DNA of 33,926 nt from Polymorphobacter sp. Its GTDB lineage: Bacteria > Pseudomonadota > Alphaproteobacteria > Sphingomonadales > Sphingomonadaceae. Within the stretch, counting starts at the first letter, position 1. Every line of letters starts with the position of its first letter. The notes below the pieces were generated by a model. The model searched no databases and had not been told where the DNA came from. It saw nothing but the letters and a program-made list of their open reading frames with translations. The stretch covers positions 1 through 33,926 of the forward strand of contig NZ_JANYGL010000104.1 of the NCBI RefSeq assembly GCF_025362435.1, given 5' to 3'. This document shows, piece after piece, positions 16,734-24,588 of this stretch. The position numbers were made by a program, and so were the translations under genes.

Positions 16734-19451
16734 TCAGAAATCATAGCCGGCGCGGACGCCGAAGACGCGCGGGCGGATCGGGATTTCTTCCTTGATGAAC
16801 TCGACCGACGAGGTGAACGTGCTCGCGTGGCTGTTGGTTAGGTTGGTGACGTACAGCTGGGTGTTCCACCCGGCGCGCGCGCTCACGCCGATCGACGCAT
16901 CGACCGTGGCATAGCCGGGCATGCGGTAGCGCAGGAACGTCGTCGTCGGCAGGATCACCCCATCGCCCGACAGATACGTCGCGGGCTCGTTATACTGGGC
17001 GCTGATATACTGCGCGCCGACCTGCGCGAACGGCTTGTATTCGCCGATTTCCATATCGTAGCGGATGCGCCCGCTCGCCTCGAAATGCGGCGAGAATGCC
17101 GCGACCGAGCCGGCGACGCCGAACGGGTTCTGGAACGGCTGGCCCTTGACCGAGGTGATGCACTTGCCGAACGTCGGCGACGCCGTGATGTTGCTGACGA
17201 GGCACGGCGAGTTGGTCTGCTTATTGTCGTTGTACGTCGCGGTGCCGAGCAAGGTCAGCCCCTGCGTCGGCCGCGCGGTCAACTGCGCCTCGACGCCCTT
17301 GATGTTGTAGTTCGGGCCGTTGATGCCGAAGGTCGTGTTGCCGAGCTGGGTCGGGTTGTAGAACAGGAACTGCACGTTCTTCCAGTTCATGTTGTACGCC
17401 GACAGGTTGAGCTGGAGGCGGCGATCAAACAGCGACGTTTTGATGCCGATCTCGTAGTTATCGAGGCTGTCGGGGGCGTAGCTGTTCGGCGTCTGGAACT
17501 GCGCCGTACCGCCCGCCGCCGGGCCGACCGCGACGTTGCGCTGCGACCGGCTGAACCCGCCGGGGCGGAAGCCCTGCGAGAAGGTGAAGTAGGCGAGCGT
17601 CGTCGGCGTCACCTTCCAGTTGACGCTGCCGCGGCTCTTGAAGCCGTGATAGCTGACGTGGTCGTTATGCGCGCCGATGTCGAAGGTGCCGCCGAGCGGG
17701 CCGCACTGGCCGTTGGGGACGTTGAGGCACGGCGTTCCGGTCGAGTATTGCGCCCCGACCTCGTATTCCTTGTAGTTGAAATAGCGTGTGCCGCCGGTGA
17801 TCGTCAGGACGTCGGGGATGATGTCGACGTCGACCGAGCCGAAGAAGGCGAGCTGGGTGTAGCCGCGCTTGACGTCCTCGCCGAAGCCGGTGTTGTCGTC
17901 GCGCGTGCCCGGTTCGTTGACCTCGGCCCCGGCGACGGTCCGCGTGTTGGCGACGCACGGCTGGCCGCCGGCGAGGGCGGTCGCCAGATTGGCGGGGTTG
18001 CACGACGGGATCGTCTTGTATTCGAAGTTCATGATGTCTTCGACGCGGAACGTCTCCTGGAAGACGCCGCCGATCGCGCGGACCCGCCACGTGTCAGGGG
18101 TGCTCAGGCGAAATTCGTTGGTCAGATGCGTATTCTTGACCCGGTCGTGCCAGTAGGTCGCCGGGGAGAAGCACGTCGCCGCGCCCTTGCCGAAGCCCGT
18201 CGTCCCGCCCGTGCACTCGTAATACATGCCGTAAGCGGTACGCGAGTAGTTGGTGTAATCGACCTGGTTGTCGATGTGCCGCTCGAGATAGCTGCCGGTA
18301 TAGACCGCGTTGAGCGGGCCGAGCTTGCCGTGGACGGTCCATGCAGTGCTCTCGAACCGATCGTGGTCGAAGCTCGGTACGAACGACGTCACCTGCAGCG
18401 GCTTGAGCGTCTGGAAGTCCGAGCCGATCGGATATTGCGCCGACAGGCCTTCGACATCGAGGTGCTGGAGGCTCTCGGTGATCAGGATGTCCCAGTTCGG
18501 CGCGATGTCCCACAATGCTTCGATCCGCCCGCCGGTGTAGGTGACGGGGTTGAAGTCGTTGTGCGCGGTCGTGCCGTTGTTGATCTGCTGCTGGGTCGCG
18601 ATCGTGCAGAAGCCCGGCGAGGTCGCCGCCTGCGGCTGGCCGTTGGGGCAGACACCGGCGGCGTTCGGCTTGATGTTGAGATAATAGTTGCCGAGGTCGG
18701 CGTTCGACCGGGTGAAGGTGCTGTAGACGTTGTCGATATAGCCGCCGCGGCGCTCGTTGTAGATCGTCCCGCGGATCGCGAGCTTGTCCTTGATGATCGG
18801 GATATTGAGCGTCAGGACTTCGCTGTTGTTCGACGCGCCGCCCGACGTGCCGCCGTACATCGCCTCGGCGTGGCCCTCGAAGCGGTCGAGCTTGGGCTTG
18901 TTGGTGATGTAGCGCACCGCGCCGGCCTCGGCGCCGCCGCCGAACAGCGTGCCCTGCGGGCCTTCGAGGACTTCGACGCGCTCGATGTCGGCGACGTAGA
19001 TATCGACGTTACGCGCGGGGAACTGGAGCGACTGGTCGTCGAGATAAACCGCGACGTTGGGGAAGTTGCCGATGGTGGCGCTCGACTGGCCGCCGGCGAA
19101 CCCGGCGCTGAGGCCGCGGATGAAGATCGCGCCCTGGCCCGGGCCGTTGTTCCCGAAGGTGACGTTGGGGGTGTATTTGATCAAATCGTCGAAGGTCGCG
19201 ACGTGGAGCTGCGCCAGCGTCTCGCCGGTAAACGCCTGGATGGTCAGCGGGACCTTCTGGATGCTTTCGTTGCGGCGCTGGGCGGTGACGGTGATTTCGC
19301 CGATGCCGTTGTCGGCGGTGTCGGCTGCCGTCGCGTCGGGGGCCGCCTCGGGCACGGCGGCGGGGGCGACCGCTGCGGCGGCGAGGGCGGCACTGCCGCT
19401 GCCGCACAACAGGGCGGCGACCGCACCATAGATAAATCGATTGGCTGTCAT
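16734..19451 (-). CDS. TonB-dependent outer-membrane receptor
   Basis: The 905-residue product starts with a signal peptide (about residues 1-24, ending ALAAAAV), then a TonB-box-like segment (GEITVTAQRRNESIQKVP), a plug domain, and a long 22-strand-type barrel ending in phenylalanine (GVRAGYDF), as expected for outer-membrane insertion. The protein is of the large sphingomonad type with several extracellular Cys pairs in loops. It would take up a substrate from the surface using TonB energy. ATG 19451 is preferred over the upstream in-frame ATG 19502 because AGGGGG lies a few bases before it and the signal peptide begins there. Its upstream region carries a 46-bp module also found before the aminophosphonate FAD oxidase gene, which implies a phosphonate-related substrate. 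That link is inference from the shared sequence. Confidence 0.95.
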   Translation of the reverse strand: MTANRFIYGAVAALLCGSGSAALAAAAVAPAAVPEAAPDATAADTADNGIGEITVTAQRRNESIQKVPLTIQAFTGETLAQLHVATFDDLIKYTPNVTFGNNGPGQGAIFIRGLSAGFAGGQSSATIGNFPNVAVYLDDQSLQFPARNVDIYVADIERVEVLEGPQGTLFGGGAEAGAVRYITNKPKLDRFEGHAEAMYGGTSGGASNNSEVLTLNIPIIKDKLAIRGTIYNERRGGYIDNVYSTFTRSNADLGNYYLNIKPNAAGVCPNGQPQAATSPGFCTIATQQQINNGTTAHNDFNPVTYTGGRIEALWDIAPNWDILITESLQHLDVEGLSAQYPIGSDFQTLKPLQVTSFVPSFDHDRFESTAWTVHGKLGPLNAVYTGSYLERHIDNQVDYTNYSRTAYGMYYECTGGTTGFGKGAATCFSPATYWHDRVKNTHLTNEFRLSTPDTWRVRAIGGVFQETFRVEDIMNFEYKTIPSCNPANLATALAGGQPCVANTRTVAGAEVNEPGTRDDNTGFGEDVKRGYTQLAFFGSVDVDIIPDVLTITGGTRYFNYKEYEVGAQYSTGTPCLNVPNGQCGPLGGTFDIGAHNDHVSYHGFKSRGSVNWKVTPTTLAYFTFSQGFRPGGFSRSQRNVAVGPAAGGTAQFQTPNSYAPDSLDNYEIGIKTSLFDRRLQLNLSAYNMNWKNVQFLFYNPTQLGNTTFGINGPNYNIKGVEAQLTARPTQGLTLLGTATYNDNKQTNSPCLVSNITASPTFGKCITSVKGQPFQNPFGVAGSVAAFSPHFEASGRIRYDMEIGEYKPFAQVGAQYISAQYNEPATYLSGDGVILPTTTFLRYRMPGYATVDASIGVSARAGWNTQLYVTNLTNSHASTFTSSVEFIKEEIPIRPRVFGVRAGYDF

Positions 19452-19507
19452 GGCTACGCCCCCTGGTCGTTGCATTCTCGGGGCTGCTCTCGCGCCGATC
19501 ATCGGGC

Positions 19508-19553
19508 GCGCGCCAAGTCTTTGGCCATATGCCGGTCATAGGCGATATCTATG
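19508..19553 (-). promoter_or_regulatory. LysR-type operator and promoter module upstream of the TonB receptor
   Basis: Read on the minus strand, the module starts with CATAG-ATATCGC-CTATG (19553-19537), a 17-bp dyad that fits the LysR T-N11-A rule. It ends with GACTTGGCGCGC (19519-19508), 57 bases before the start codon. Hand alignment to 21228-21273 gives 34 identities over 46 ungapped positions. A larger dyad, GGCCATA/TATGGCC (19523-19529 and 19550-19556), encloses the site. CTTGGC inside the 12-base block resembles an alphaproteobacterial -35 element; no clear -10 follows. Confidence 0.7.
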
Positions 19554-19696
19554 GCCCGGCGCGGGTTACTGTCATCGCCCTGTCATCAAGCCACGATGTC
19601 TGCGCAATTATGGGTGAGTCGCTGGTCGATACGGCATGACGACAGGTCAGCCGCCGCTCAATGATATATTAACAATGTCAGTCTGTTCGGCGTCGG

Positions 19697-20245
19697 TCAC
19701 CCATCGCTCGACGATCGTTCGGCGACCTCGGCCAGCAACAGAAGATAATCGGCGAACAGGCGTACGGGCGCGGCATCCACCCGTTTCCCACTGTCATCAA
19801 ACCGTCGGAGAGCGATCGCCGCACCGGCATGCGGGCGTTGCGCGAAGGCCACACTCGCGGCGCTATCGAACGCACCGCCCTGCAAAACCAGCGAGCGTTG
19901 CGACGCGGCGCTGAGCGCGGCGGTGTAGCCGGGCTCGGTCGCACACAAATAGCGCTTGGCCTCGACATGCAGCGCACAGGGCCGCACCACCGACGCACCG
20001 AACACGCGGGCGAGGATGGCCGCCCCGACGACCTCGTGCCGCGCGTCGGCGGCGGTTTCGTCGTCCTCGACGAGGTGGCCGACGTCGTGGAGCAGGGCGG
20101 CGACGACCAGCGACGGCGGGCAACCCCCGGCCTCGGCGAGCATCGCGCATTGAACGGCGTGCTCGATCTGGCTGACGCCCTCGCCGTAGCTGCGGTGTCC
20201 GCGCGCTGCGTAGAGCGAGACGATGGCGTCGAGCGTGTCGATCAT
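19697..20245 (-). CDS. PhnZ-type HD-domain protein linked to phosphonate degradation
   Basis: The 182-residue product matches the small HD-domain family tied to phosphonate operons, which includes the mixed-valent di-iron oxygenase PhnZ. Likely metal ligands are His29 (SQIEHAVQ), His53-Asp54 (LLHDVGH), His70 (ARHEVVG), His93 (ALHVEAKRYL) and Asp150/151 (RRFDDSGK). The RSYGEGVSQIEH stretch ahead of the first His and the AKRY motif are typical of the family. PhnZ splits 2-amino-1-hydroxyethylphosphonate into glycine and phosphate, after hydroxylation by PhnY. No PhnY is present in this window, so this protein may act on a hydroxylated phosphonate taken up directly or on another analogue. Its ATG overlaps the TGA of the upstream LysR gene by four bases, so the two are translationally coupled. 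Confidence 0.88.
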   Translation of the reverse strand: MIDTLDAIVSLYAARGHRSYGEGVSQIEHAVQCAMLAEAGGCPPSLVVAALLHDVGHLVEDDETAADARHEVVGAAILARVFGASVVRPCALHVEAKRYLCATEPGYTAALSAASQRSLVLQGGAFDSAASVAFAQRPHAGAAIALRRFDDSGKRVDAAPVRLFADYLLLLAEVAERSSSDG

Positions 20246-21159
20246 GCCAGCTCCAACGCGACGGCGAGCGGCTCGCTGCATTCGTCGCGCATGTCGCCGA
20301 TCACCGCCTTCACCGCGCGCATCAACGCACTGCGGCGGCGGTCGTTGAGGCATAGCAGGAAGCCGCGGAGTTCATACGCGCGGTCGCCGGTATCGAGCGG
20401 GCGATAGTCGATCCGCCGGTCGGGCGGACATTCCGAGGTGAAAAAGACGCTGATCCCGAGCCCGAGCGCGATCGCCTCGCGGATCGTCTCGCGGCCATGA
20501 AATTCGAGGGTGGCGACCGGCACCACTCCGGCATCGCCGAGTGCGCGCTCGGTAAAGGCGCGGGTCTTCGAGGTCGGCTCGCGGAGCAGCAGGACCTGCG
20601 CCGCCAGCGCCTCGACCGGGATCGCATCGAGCAGCGCCAGCGGATGATGCAGCGGCAGCGCGACGCTTAAGCCATCCGTGTAGAGCGGATCGTAGCTGAA
20701 GGTCGGGTCGCCCGGCGGGTCGCTCGCCAGCGCCGCATCGATCTGCGCCTCGCTCAACCAGCGCATGACGTCGTGCGCGTTGCCCATGCGGACTTGGACC
20801 CCGGTCGCGGGATGCCGCCGGTGGAACAGGTCGACCAGCCGCGCGGCGTAGAGCGGTGAGTCCGACCCGAGCCGGAGGATGCCGCCGGTCAGGCTCGACG
20901 TCTCGCCGAGCATCTCGTCGATATCCGACGCCGTCGCGAACAGCCGCTGGGTCAGCAGGAACAGGTCGCGGCCTGCCGTCGTCAGTTTGAGCGGCGACTT
21001 GCGCCCCTCGAACAGCGCCACGCCGTGCCGCGCCTCGAGCGCCTTCAGCTGCTGCGACAGCGTCGGCTGCGAGACGTTGAGGCGGCGCGCCGCGCGCGAG
21101 ACGCCGCCCTCGACCGCGATCGCGTGGAACGCCCGGAGATGCTGGTAACTCGCCGCCAT
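20242..21159 (-). CDS. LysR-family regulator of the aminophosphonate module
   Basis: The 305-residue product has the LysR helix-turn-helix near residues 15-40 (GGVSRAARRLNVSQPTLSQQ) and a co-inducer domain of usual length. Its overall sequence resembles the LysR clade associated with 2-aminoethylphosphonate catabolism, and its neighbours fit. ATG 21159 is chosen because LysR proteins begin a few residues before the first helix (YQHLRAFHAIA); the frame extends upstream without family-like sequence. It is divergent from the FAD oxidase-phnX-transporter genes across 173 bases that contain a CATAG-N7-CTATG dyad, and a matching dyad lies before the TonB receptor gene. It probably activates both when an aminophosphonate or its aldehyde is present. 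It is coupled by a 4-base overlap to the HD-domain gene. Confidence 0.92.
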   Translation of the reverse strand: MAASYQHLRAFHAIAVEGGVSRAARRLNVSQPTLSQQLKALEARHGVALFEGRKSPLKLTTAGRDLFLLTQRLFATASDIDEMLGETSSLTGGILRLGSDSPLYAARLVDLFHRRHPATGVQVRMGNAHDVMRWLSEAQIDAALASDPPGDPTFSYDPLYTDGLSVALPLHHPLALLDAIPVEALAAQVLLLREPTSKTRAFTERALGDAGVVPVATLEFHGRETIREAIALGLGISVFFTSECPPDRRIDYRPLDTGDRAYELRGFLLCLNDRRRSALMRAVKAVIGDMRDECSEPLAVALELA

Positions 21160-21227
21160 GACGGCGAAGCGTAGACCCCGGTCGTGACGGTTGCGTGACC
21201 GAAGCCCGATGGTGCACCGGCGCGACT

Positions 21228-21273
21228 CATAGACGCGGCCTATGCGTGGCATTCGTCGAATGACTTGGCGCGC
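21228..21273 (+). promoter_or_regulatory. LysR-type operator and promoter module upstream of the FAD oxidase operon
   Basis: CATAG-ACGCGGC-CTATG (21228-21244) is a 17-bp dyad obeying T-N11-A, followed by a shared GGCAT and the exact block GACTTGGCGCGC (21262-21273), which ends 60 bases before the TTG start. The dyad centre lies about 77 bases from the divergent LysR start, the usual place for LysR self-control. The same arrangement, with nearly the same distance to the start codon, occurs before the TonB receptor gene (19553-19508, minus). Confidence 0.75.
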
Positions 21274-21332
21274 TGCGGCCAAGCGCGCGAAGTCTGGTGT
21301 GCCCGACGCCGCGACCGGGGCAGGGGGATCGC

Positions 21333-22469
21333 TTGGCCGACACGTTCGATATCGCCATCGTCGGCGCCGGCATCGTCGGCCTCGCGCATGCGCTCGCGGC
21401 GACCCGCCTCGGGCTCAGGGTCGTCGTCGTCGACCGGGACGCGCAGGCGAACGGCGCCTCGATTCGCAATTTCGGCTTCGTCACGGTGACGGGGCAGGAA
21501 GCCGGCACCGTCTGGCGGCGGGCGCGACGCTCGCGTGACGTCTGGGCGGAGGTCGCGCCGCGCGCCGGGATCGCGATCGAACAGACCGGCCTGATGATGG
21601 TCGCGCGGCGGCCCGAGGCGGCGGCGGTGCTCACGGCGTTCCTCGATACCGACATGGGCGAAGGCTGCGAATGGCTCGACCCGGCGGCGGCGGCAGCGCG
21701 AATCGCGCCGATGGCTTCCGCTGCGCTCAGCGGTGCCTTGTTCAGCCCGGTCGACCTGCGCGTCGATTCGCGGGCTGCGGTCCCCGCGCTCGCCGCGTGG
21801 CTGGCGCGCGAGCATGGCGTCGAGTTCCGCTTCGGCGTCGCGGTCCATGCCGTTGAAACCGGGCGTATCGAGACGTCGACGGGAACAGTCCACGCCGACG
21901 CGATCGTCGTCTGCTCGGGGGACGATCTCGCCACGCTGTTCCCCGCTGAGCTGGCGGCAGCGGGGGTGACGCGGTGCAAGCTGCAGATGCTGCGGCTGGC
22001 GTCGCCCGGCTTCCGGCTGCCGGCGACGGTGATGTCCGACCTCAGCCTCGTCCGCTACCTCGGCTATGCCGCGCTGCCGCAAGCGGCGGCGTTGCGCGCA
22101 AGCCTCGACGCCGAGCAGCCCGGCCATCTTGCGCACGGCATCCATCTGATCGTCGCGCAGAACGCCGACGGCAGTCTGGTTGTCGGCGACAGCCACGATT
22201 ACGCCGCGACCCCCGATCCGTTCGCGTCCGACCACGTCGAGCGCCTGATCCTCGACGAATTCTCAGCAGTGTTCGGCGCGGTGCCACCGGTCGTCGACCG
22301 CTGGACCGGGACCTACGCCTCGGCGGCGGGGCACAGCCTCGTCGCGGCCCCGGCCGACGGGGTCCGCCTCGTCGTCGTCACCAGCGGCACCGGCGCATCG
22401 ACGTCGTTCGCGCTTGCCGAGGAGGTGATCGGCGATCTTACCGGGCGGACATTGGGAGCATCGGCATGA
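21333..22469 (+). CDS. FAD-dependent amine oxidase, aminophosphonate-associated
   Basis: The 378-residue product is a DAO/glycine-oxidase-fold flavoprotein. Its N-terminus holds the FAD-binding motif (FDIAIVGAGIVGLAHALAA, GxGxxG) and the family's early block SIRNFGFVTVTGQ. The C-terminus has GTYASAAGHSLVA and VVTSGTGASTSFALAEEV, which close the flavin site. It best fits the phosphonate-associated FAD oxidoreductase family (TIGR03364 type), thought to deaminate 2-aminoethylphosphonate-like or N-methylated aminophosphonates to phosphonoacetaldehyde. That role suits the next gene, phnX, and would replace the PhnW transaminase. The TTG at 21333 is chosen because AGGGGG sits five bases upstream and the Rossmann strand begins four residues later; a GTG at 21297 would add unrelated residues. 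The stop overlaps the phnX ATG by four bases. The exact substrate is not provable from sequence. Confidence 0.9.
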   Translation: MADTFDIAIVGAGIVGLAHALAATRLGLRVVVVDRDAQANGASIRNFGFVTVTGQEAGTVWRRARRSRDVWAEVAPRAGIAIEQTGLMMVARRPEAAAVLTAFLDTDMGEGCEWLDPAAAAARIAPMASAALSGALFSPVDLRVDSRAAVPALAAWLAREHGVEFRFGVAVHAVETGRIETSTGTVHADAIVVCSGDDLATLFPAELAAAGVTRCKLQMLRLASPGFRLPATVMSDLSLVRYLGYAALPQAAALRASLDAEQPGHLAHGIHLIVAQNADGSLVVGDSHDYAATPDPFASDHVERLILDEFSAVFGAVPPVVDRWTGTYASAAGHSLVAAPADGVRLVVVTSGTGASTSFALAEEVIGDLTGRTLGASA

Positions 22470-23272
22470 TTTCGGGCATCAAGGCGGTCGTTCTCGACTG
22501 GGCGGGGACGATGATCGACTTCGGCAGCCGCGCGCCGGTCGTCGCGCTGCTGCGGCTGTTCGACGGCGAGGGCGTGCCGATCACCGAGGCCGAGGCGCGC
22601 GCCGACATGGGCCGCGCCAAGCGCGACCATATCCGCGCGCTCCTCGGCGTCCCGCGCATCGCCGCAGCGTGGCACGCGGCGCACGGCGTCGAGCCGACCG
22701 AGGGCGACGTCACCCGGCTCCACGACGCCGTCGCGGCGCTGATGCGCGATGCCGCGCGCGACTGCTCGGCGCTCATCCCGGGGGCCGCCGATCTCGCGGC
22801 GCGGCTCGCCGAGGCGGGCGTGCCGGTCGGATCGTGCACCGGCTACACCCGCGAGATGATGGCCGACATCCTGCCGCTCGCGGCGGCGCAGGGCTATGCC
22901 CCGGCGGTCGTCGTCTGCTCGGGCGAAACCAAGGAAGGCCGCCCGTCGCCGCTAATGCTGTGGAAGGTGCTCGTCGAACTCGGCGCGTGGCCCGCGTCGG
23001 CGTGCGTCAAGGTCGACGACGCCGTCGTCGGCATCGGCGAGGGGCAGGCGGCGGGGGCGTGGACGGTCGGGGTCGCGGAATCGGGCAACGGCGTCGGCCT
23101 GTCGCTCGACGACTTGAACGCGCTCGAGCCGGCCGGGCGCGAACGCCGGGTCGGCGCGGCGGCGGACGCGCTACGCGCCGCCGGGGCGGACTATGTCATC
23201 GACAGCGTCGCCGATCTCTGGCCGGTGCTCGAGATGATCGCCACGCGCATTGCGGCAGGCGAAAAGCCGTGA
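22466..23272 (+). CDS. phnX: Phosphonoacetaldehyde hydrolase (phosphonatase)
   Basis: The 268-residue HAD-superfamily product matches PhnX. The nucleophile Asp11 lies in VVLDWAGTMIDFGS, and Lys52 in the cap motif MGRAKRDHIRALL is the Schiff-base lysine that sets true phosphonatases apart from PhnX-like proteins lacking it. Further HAD motifs are GSCTGYTREMM, KEGRPSPLMLWK and VKVDDAVVGIGEG, whose acidic residues bind Mg2+. The enzyme cleaves the C-P bond of phosphonoacetaldehyde to acetaldehyde and phosphate in the cytoplasm. Its length is normal for the family. It is joined to the upstream FAD oxidase gene by ATGA and to the downstream transporter gene by GTGA, so all three are coupled. The substrate would be supplied by the FAD oxidase because no phnW is present here. 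Confidence 0.96.
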   Translation: MISGIKAVVLDWAGTMIDFGSRAPVVALLRLFDGEGVPITEAEARADMGRAKRDHIRALLGVPRIAAAWHAAHGVEPTEGDVTRLHDAVAALMRDAARDCSALIPGAADLAARLAEAGVPVGSCTGYTREMMADILPLAAAQGYAPAVVVCSGETKEGRPSPLMLWKVLVELGAWPASACVKVDDAVVGIGEGQAAGAWTVGVAESGNGVGLSLDDLNALEPAGRERRVGAAADALRAAGADYVIDSVADLWPVLEMIATRIAAGEKP

Positions 23273-24579
23273 TCGCCGCGCCGCTCGCTGCGCTTCCGGG
23301 CCGCGAGCGCGCGGTGACGCGCTGGCTGCGGCGGGCGCCGCCGTCGATGTTCGCGCTGTACGGCGGGGCGTCGGCGTTCGCCGCATATTTCGCGATGTAC
23401 GCCTACCGCAAGCCGTTCGCCGTCGCGAGCTACACCCACGTCGCCGGCTGGCCGTTCGCGATCGATTTCAAGATCATGCTCGTGATCGCGCAGGTCGCGG
23501 GCTATGCGCTGTCGAAGCTGATCGGCATCAAAATCGTCTCCGAGATGCCCCCTGCGCACCGTGCCGTCGCGATCCTGCTGCTGATCGGATTCGCTGAGGT
23601 CGCGCTCGTCGGCTTCGCCGTCGCGCCGCCGGTGGTCGGTGTGATCGCGCTGTTCCTCAACGGCCTCGGGCTCGGCATGATCTGGGGGCTGGTGTTCGGC
23701 TTCCTCGAGGGGCGGCGGCTGACCGAAATCCTCGGCGCGATCCTGTGCGCGAGCTTCATCGTCTCGTCGGGCGCGGTCAAGGCTGTCGGGGCGGCGCTGC
23801 TTGTCGGGGACTGGGCGAGCGAACGCTGGATGCCCGCGCTGACCGGGCTGCTGTTCGCTCCGCTGTTATTGCTCGCGGTCGCCGCGCTCGCGCAACTCCC
23901 GCCCCCCGATGCGCGCGACGAAGCCGAACGCGCGCCGCGCACCCCGATGGACGCCCGCGCCCGCGCCGCCTTCTTCCGCGCCCACGCCGCCGGGCTCGTC
24001 GCGCTGATCGCGGTCTATGTCCTGCTCACCGCATTCCGCGACTTCCGCGACAATTTCGCCGCCGAGATCTGGCGCGAACTCGGTTTTGCCGGCGAGGCGG
24101 GGATCTTCGTCTGGTCCGAACTCCCGGTCGCGGCGGTCGTCCTCGTCGCGCTGGCGATGCTGACGCGCGTCCGCGACAACCGCCGCGGGGTGATCTGGAA
24201 CCTCATTCTCGTCGCCGCGGGGCTGGCGACGATGGGCGTCGCCACCGCCGCGTTCCAGCTCGGCTGGCTCGGCCCGGTCGGCTGGATGATCGCCGCCGGG
24301 GCCGGGCTGTATCTCGCCTACGTCCCGTTCAACGCCCTGCTGTTCGACCGGCTGATCGCTGCGACCCACGCCTCGGGCAACGCCGGCTTCCTGATCTACG
24401 TCGCCGACGCCAGCGGCTATGCCGGCAGCGTTGCGCTGCTGCTGGTGCGCAACTTCGTCCATGTCTCGCTGCCGTGGACGGCATTCCTGTGTGACATCGC
24501 CTATGCGACGAGTATCATCGGCCTCGCGGCGACCGCATACGGCGCGGCGCGGCTGCTCGGGCGCTTGCCCGCGCGCTAG
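23269..24579 (+). CDS. DUF5690 family membrane protein, candidate aminophosphonate transporter
   Basis: The 436-residue product has about twelve hydrophobic segments in an MFS-like layout. It carries the DUF5690-type marks YAYRKPFAV and DFKIMLVIAQVAGYALSKLIG early on, GLGLGMIWGLVFGFLEGRR in the middle, and YVADASGYAGSVALLL near the end. DUF5690 has no established substrate. GTG 23269 overlaps the phnX TGA by four bases (GTGA), tying production to that of PhnX. Because no phosphonate ABC transporter is present, the simplest reading is that it carries the aminophosphonate across the inner membrane, though export of a product such as acetaldehyde or another metabolite cannot be ruled out. Its TAG stop overlaps the Shine-Dalgarno of the next gene. 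Confidence 0.88.
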   Translation: MIAAPLAALPGRERAVTRWLRRAPPSMFALYGGASAFAAYFAMYAYRKPFAVASYTHVAGWPFAIDFKIMLVIAQVAGYALSKLIGIKIVSEMPPAHRAVAILLLIGFAEVALVGFAVAPPVVGVIALFLNGLGLGMIWGLVFGFLEGRRLTEILGAILCASFIVSSGAVKAVGAALLVGDWASERWMPALTGLLFAPLLLLAVAALAQLPPPDARDEAERAPRTPMDARARAAFFRAHAAGLVALIAVYVLLTAFRDFRDNFAAEIWRELGFAGEAGIFVWSELPVAAVVLVALAMLTRVRDNRRGVIWNLILVAAGLATMGVATAAFQLGWLGPVGWMIAAGAGLYLAYVPFNALLFDRLIAATHASGNAGFLIYVADASGYAGSVALLLVRNFVHVSLPWTAFLCDIAYATSIIGLAATAYGAARLLGRLPAR

Positions 24580-24583
24580 GAGG
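24578..24583 (+). promoter_or_regulatory. Perfect Shine-Dalgarno for the alpha/beta hydrolase, overlapping the transporter stop
   Basis: AGGAGG begins on the second base of the transporter's TAG stop and lies five bases before GTG 24589. It fixes that GTG as the start and suggests that the hydrolase can be translated from the phosphonate transcript. Confidence 0.85.
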
Positions 24584-24588
24584 CTTCG

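Noticed and set aside
17085-19541. Plus-strand open frame of 818 codons opposite the TonB receptor
   Set aside because: Val/Arg/Asp-rich low-complexity translation without domains; the receptor on the other strand is complete from signal peptide to terminal Phe.
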